A DNA stretch of 64,000 nucleotides from Mycolicibacterium setense (GTDB taxonomy: Bacteria; Actinomycetota; Actinomycetes; Mycobacteriales; Mycobacteriaceae). Where the stretch lies: the NCBI RefSeq assembly GCF_000805385.1, contig NZ_JTJW01000005.1:558001-622000 (forward strand), in the 5' to 3' direction. The notes below the pieces were generated by a model. It did no database searches. It worked only from the letters and a program-made list of their open reading frames with translations, and was not told the DNA's origin. A program made the translations under genes and the position numbers. This document shows, piece by piece, positions 61,953 to 64,000 of this stretch. How positions within the stretch are numbered: position 1 is the first letter of the stretch; each line of letters opens with the position of its first letter.

Positions 61953-63401
61953 ATGGAATGGTTCATCGCAGACGAATATTGGCTGGCCCGACAGGTGTTG
62001 CAGCGGGGGACCGCCGCGATCTACCTGATCGCGTTCATCGTGGCGGCCCGGCAGTTCCGCGGGCTCCTCGGTGAGCGAGGGCTGCTACCGATACCCCGAT
62101 TCCTGGCCGCCAGCTCGTTCCGGAACGCCCCGAGCGTGTTCCAACTCCACTACTCGGACCGCTTCTTCGCCGGCGTCTGCATTCTGGGCGCGGTGCTGTC
62201 TGCCGGGATGGTGGCCGGCCTCGGAGATCTGGTGCCGTTGTGGGCGGCGATGTTGATCTGGCTGGTGCTGTGGATGCTGTACCTGTCGATCGTCAACGTG
62301 GGGCAGACGTGGTACTCGTTCGGATGGGAATCGCTGCTGCTCGAAGCCGGGTTCCTGGTGATGTTCCTCGGTAATGACGAAGTCGGGCCACCACTTCTGG
62401 TCCTGCTGCTGGCCCGCTGGCTCGTCTTTCGCGTCGAGTTCGGTGCGGGCCTGATCAAGCTGCGCGGCGACCCGTGCTGGCGCAACCTGACCTGCCTCTA
62501 CTACCACCACGAGACACAGCCCATGCCGGGCCCGCTGAGCTGGTTCTTCCACCACCTGCCCAAGCCCCTGCACCGAATCGAGGTGGCCGGCAACCACTTC
62601 GCGCAACTCGTCGTGCCGTTCGCCTTGTTCGCTCCGCAGCCGGTGGCCAGTGGCGCGGCGCTGGTCGTGATCATCACGCAACTGTGGCTGGTCGTATCGG
62701 GCAACTTCGCCTGGCTCAACTGGATCACGATTGTCTTGGCGTTCAGCGCACTCTCGGATTCAACCGCGGGCGTGGTGTTCCCGCTCCCCGAACACCAATT
62801 CGGCCAGACCCCAACATGGTTCGCCGTGGTGGTGATCGTGTTCGCCGTGGCGGTCGCGGCGCTGAGCTATTTGCCGGCACGCAACCTCCTCTCCAAACGG
62901 CAGCGGATGAATGCCTCCTACAACCGGTATCACCTGGTGAATTCCTACGGTGCCTTCGGCTCGGTCGGCCGCACCCGCGACGAGGTGGTGCTGGAGGGCA
63001 CCTCGGACCGGGACCTGACCGACGACACGGTGTGGAAGGAGTACGAGTTCAAGGGCAAGCCCGGCGATGTCCATCGGTGGCCGAGGCAGTACGCGCCCTA
63101 TCATCTGCGGCTCGACTGGCTGATGTGGTTCGCCGCCATCTCCCCGGCGTATGCCCACGGCTGGTTGCGTACGCTGCTGACCCGGCTTCTGGAGAATGAC
63201 CGAACCACGCTGAAATTGCTGCGCAGCAACCCGTTTCCCGATGAGCCACCGCGGTACGTGCGGGCCCGGCTGTACCGCTACGAGTTCAGCACCTGGAGCG
63301 AGCTACGTCGCGAACACGTCTGGTGGCATCGCATCCCACTGGGCCTCTACGTCCCGCCCCAGAGGTTGCCCTCCGGACGGTCATCCGCCGGTGCGCAGTG
63401 A
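61953..63401 (+). CDS. Lipase maturation factor (LMF1)-family membrane protein
   Basis: A 482-residue multi-pass membrane protein with about eight helices and a soluble C-terminal third. Conserved LMF1 signatures are VGQTWYSFGWESLLLEAGFL, the region GLIKLRGDPCWRNLTCLYYH and YEFKGKPGDVHRWPRQYAPY. Animal LMF1 folds lipoprotein lipases in the ER; bacterial homologues have no known substrate. The ATG at 61953 is chosen over 61890 because the extra residues look non-coding. It lies after a P450 and overlaps a convergent SDR gene by 21 nt. Confidence 0.88.
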   Translation: MEWFIADEYWLARQVLQRGTAAIYLIAFIVAARQFRGLLGERGLLPIPRFLAASSFRNAPSVFQLHYSDRFFAGVCILGAVLSAGMVAGLGDLVPLWAAMLIWLVLWMLYLSIVNVGQTWYSFGWESLLLEAGFLVMFLGNDEVGPPLLVLLLARWLVFRVEFGAGLIKLRGDPCWRNLTCLYYHHETQPMPGPLSWFFHHLPKPLHRIEVAGNHFAQLVVPFALFAPQPVASGAALVVIITQLWLVVSGNFAWLNWITIVLAFSALSDSTAGVVFPLPEHQFGQTPTWFAVVVIVFAVAVAALSYLPARNLLSKRQRMNASYNRYHLVNSYGAFGSVGRTRDEVVLEGTSDRDLTDDTVWKEYEFKGKPGDVHRWPRQYAPYHLRLDWLMWFAAISPAYAHGWLRTLLTRLLENDRTTLKLLRSNPFPDEPPRYVRARLYRYEFSTWSELRREHVWWHRIPLGLYVPPQRLPSGRSSAGAQ

Positions 63402-64000
63402 CCGCTGGTAGCGCCGCATCCCGGCGATCCAGCGGTCGTAATCGGAGCCCTTGTGGCGGTACATGTCCAGCACCTGGGGGTGGGGAAGCACGAGGAACCG
63501 GTCCGACCGCACGGCTGCCACGGTGGCCGTCGCGACATCCTCGGCGCTGATCACGTCGCCCGACTGCACGATCGACGCCGCACCGGCCGCGGAATCCGGA
63601 TCCGCTGAAGCACGTACCGCGTCGAGCAGCGGGGTGGCCACGCCCAACGGGCACACGCAGCTGACCCCGATGCCGTCGTCTCCGTAGGTGATCGCCAGCC
63701 ATTCTGCGAACCCGACAGCCGCGTGCTTGGTGACGGCATAACCGGCCGCCCCGATCTGGGACAGCAGACCGGCCGCCGAGGCGACCGACACGAAGTATCC
63801 GCCGCCGCGCGACAACCACTGCGGGACAAGCACTTGTGCCGCGCGCACGTGGGAGCGCAGATTGACGTCCAGGATGGCATCCCAGTCCTCGTCGGTGCCC
63901 AGCCCGGGGGCACCGATGATTCCGGCGTTGGCCACATAGATGTCGACCGGGCCGAACTCGGTGGCAGTCAGCTCCTCGATGTTGGCTGTGACACCGGCGT
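63381..64000 (-). CDS. Short-chain dehydrogenase/reductase, N-terminus outside the window
   Basis: At least 206 residues of an SDR; the N-terminal Rossmann glycine motif lies beyond the window edge. Visible are VANAGII (NNAG equivalent), the catalytic Tyr-Lys in AAGYAVTKHAAVGFAEW and Ser in VASAAG. The C-terminus is unusually long with basic Arg/Tyr residues. It probably starts upstream of position 64000 on the minus strand. It is convergent with the LMF1-like gene (21-nt overlap). Substrate unknown. Confidence 0.87.
   Translation of the reverse strand, partial: AGVTANIEELTATEFGPVDIYVANAGIIGAPGLGTDEDWDAILDVNLRSHVRAAQVLVPQWLSRGGGYFVSVASAAGLLSQIGAAGYAVTKHAAVGFAEWLAITYGDDGIGVSCVCPLGVATPLLDAVRASADPDSAAGAASIVQSGDVISAEDVATATVAAVRSDRFLVLPHPQVLDMYRHKGSDYDRWIAGMRRYQRSLRTGG

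Overview
The window is GC-rich, densely packed, and reads as a chromosomal segment of a fast-growing mycobacterium (Mycolicibacterium type, Mycobacterium smegmatis-like). The main evidence is gene content and order. From memory of the M. tuberculosis map, much of it follows, in reverse, the Rv3330-Rv3293 neighbourhood: dacB1, the Rv3329-type aminotransferase, sigJ, sdh2, cdd-deoA-add, an Rv3311-like gene, upp, pmmB, deoD, amiB1/amiA1, an Rv3304-like gene, lpdA, glpD2, an rluD-like gene, nei2 and lhr. No rRNA, tRNA, CRISPR array, transposase or prophage gene was seen.

Layout. 1-2707: the 5' part of D-alanyl-D-alanine carboxypeptidase dacB1 and an exported protein of unknown function. 2965-5521: AraC and MarR regulators and an SMP-30-type beta-propeller. 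5612-16878: a putative polyamine uptake and degradation island (class III aminotransferase, Lrp regulator, aldehyde dehydrogenase, two FAD amine oxidoreductases, an XRE-cupin regulator, a four-gene spermidine/putrescine ABC transporter and a small cupin). 16921-19771: ECF41 sigma factor sigJ, a PPOX-fold protein, a steroid-reductase-like membrane protein and a carboxymuconolactone decarboxylase; the last two carry good candidate KstR and ECF41 sites. 19895-23338: the complete sdhCDAB operon (Sdh2). 23553-28099: nucleoside salvage genes cdd, deoA and add. 28068-35909: hydrolase, Rv3311-like protein, an EspC-like/NlpC-P60 pair, upp, a membrane protein, pmmB and MarR. 36020-39704: AbrB-type transporter, flavin monooxygenase/TetR pair and purine nucleoside phosphorylase. 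39752-48878: two M20 amidohydrolases, a GGCT-fold protein, lpdA, glpD2, pseudouridine synthase, SDR, membrane protein and enoyl-CoA hydratase. 48888-51902: TetR, ferredoxin-type reductase and desA3-like desaturase. 51892-59710: GNAT, a 13E12-family HNH protein under a perfect SOS box, nei2 and lhr (a DNA-repair cluster). 59747-64000: TetR, cytochrome P450, a lipase-maturation-factor-like protein and a partial SDR.

How the genes work together. Nucleoside salvage genes (cdd, deoA, add, upp, pmmB, deoD) are scattered through the middle of the window. Central metabolism is represented by succinate dehydrogenase and glycerol-3-phosphate dehydrogenase. Many starts are preceded by a TANNNT-like -10 hexamer only 6-8 nt upstream, which implies extensive leaderless transcription. 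Many adjacent genes overlap by ATGA or GTGA, which implies translational coupling.

Most noteworthy are the polyamine island with its palindromic operator, the predicted ECF41/SigJ and KstR sites around the decarboxylase/steroid-reductase pair, the LexA box fused to a leaderless promoter on the 13E12 gene, and the signal-less EspC-like/NlpC-P60 pair that looks like a type VII secretion substrate system.
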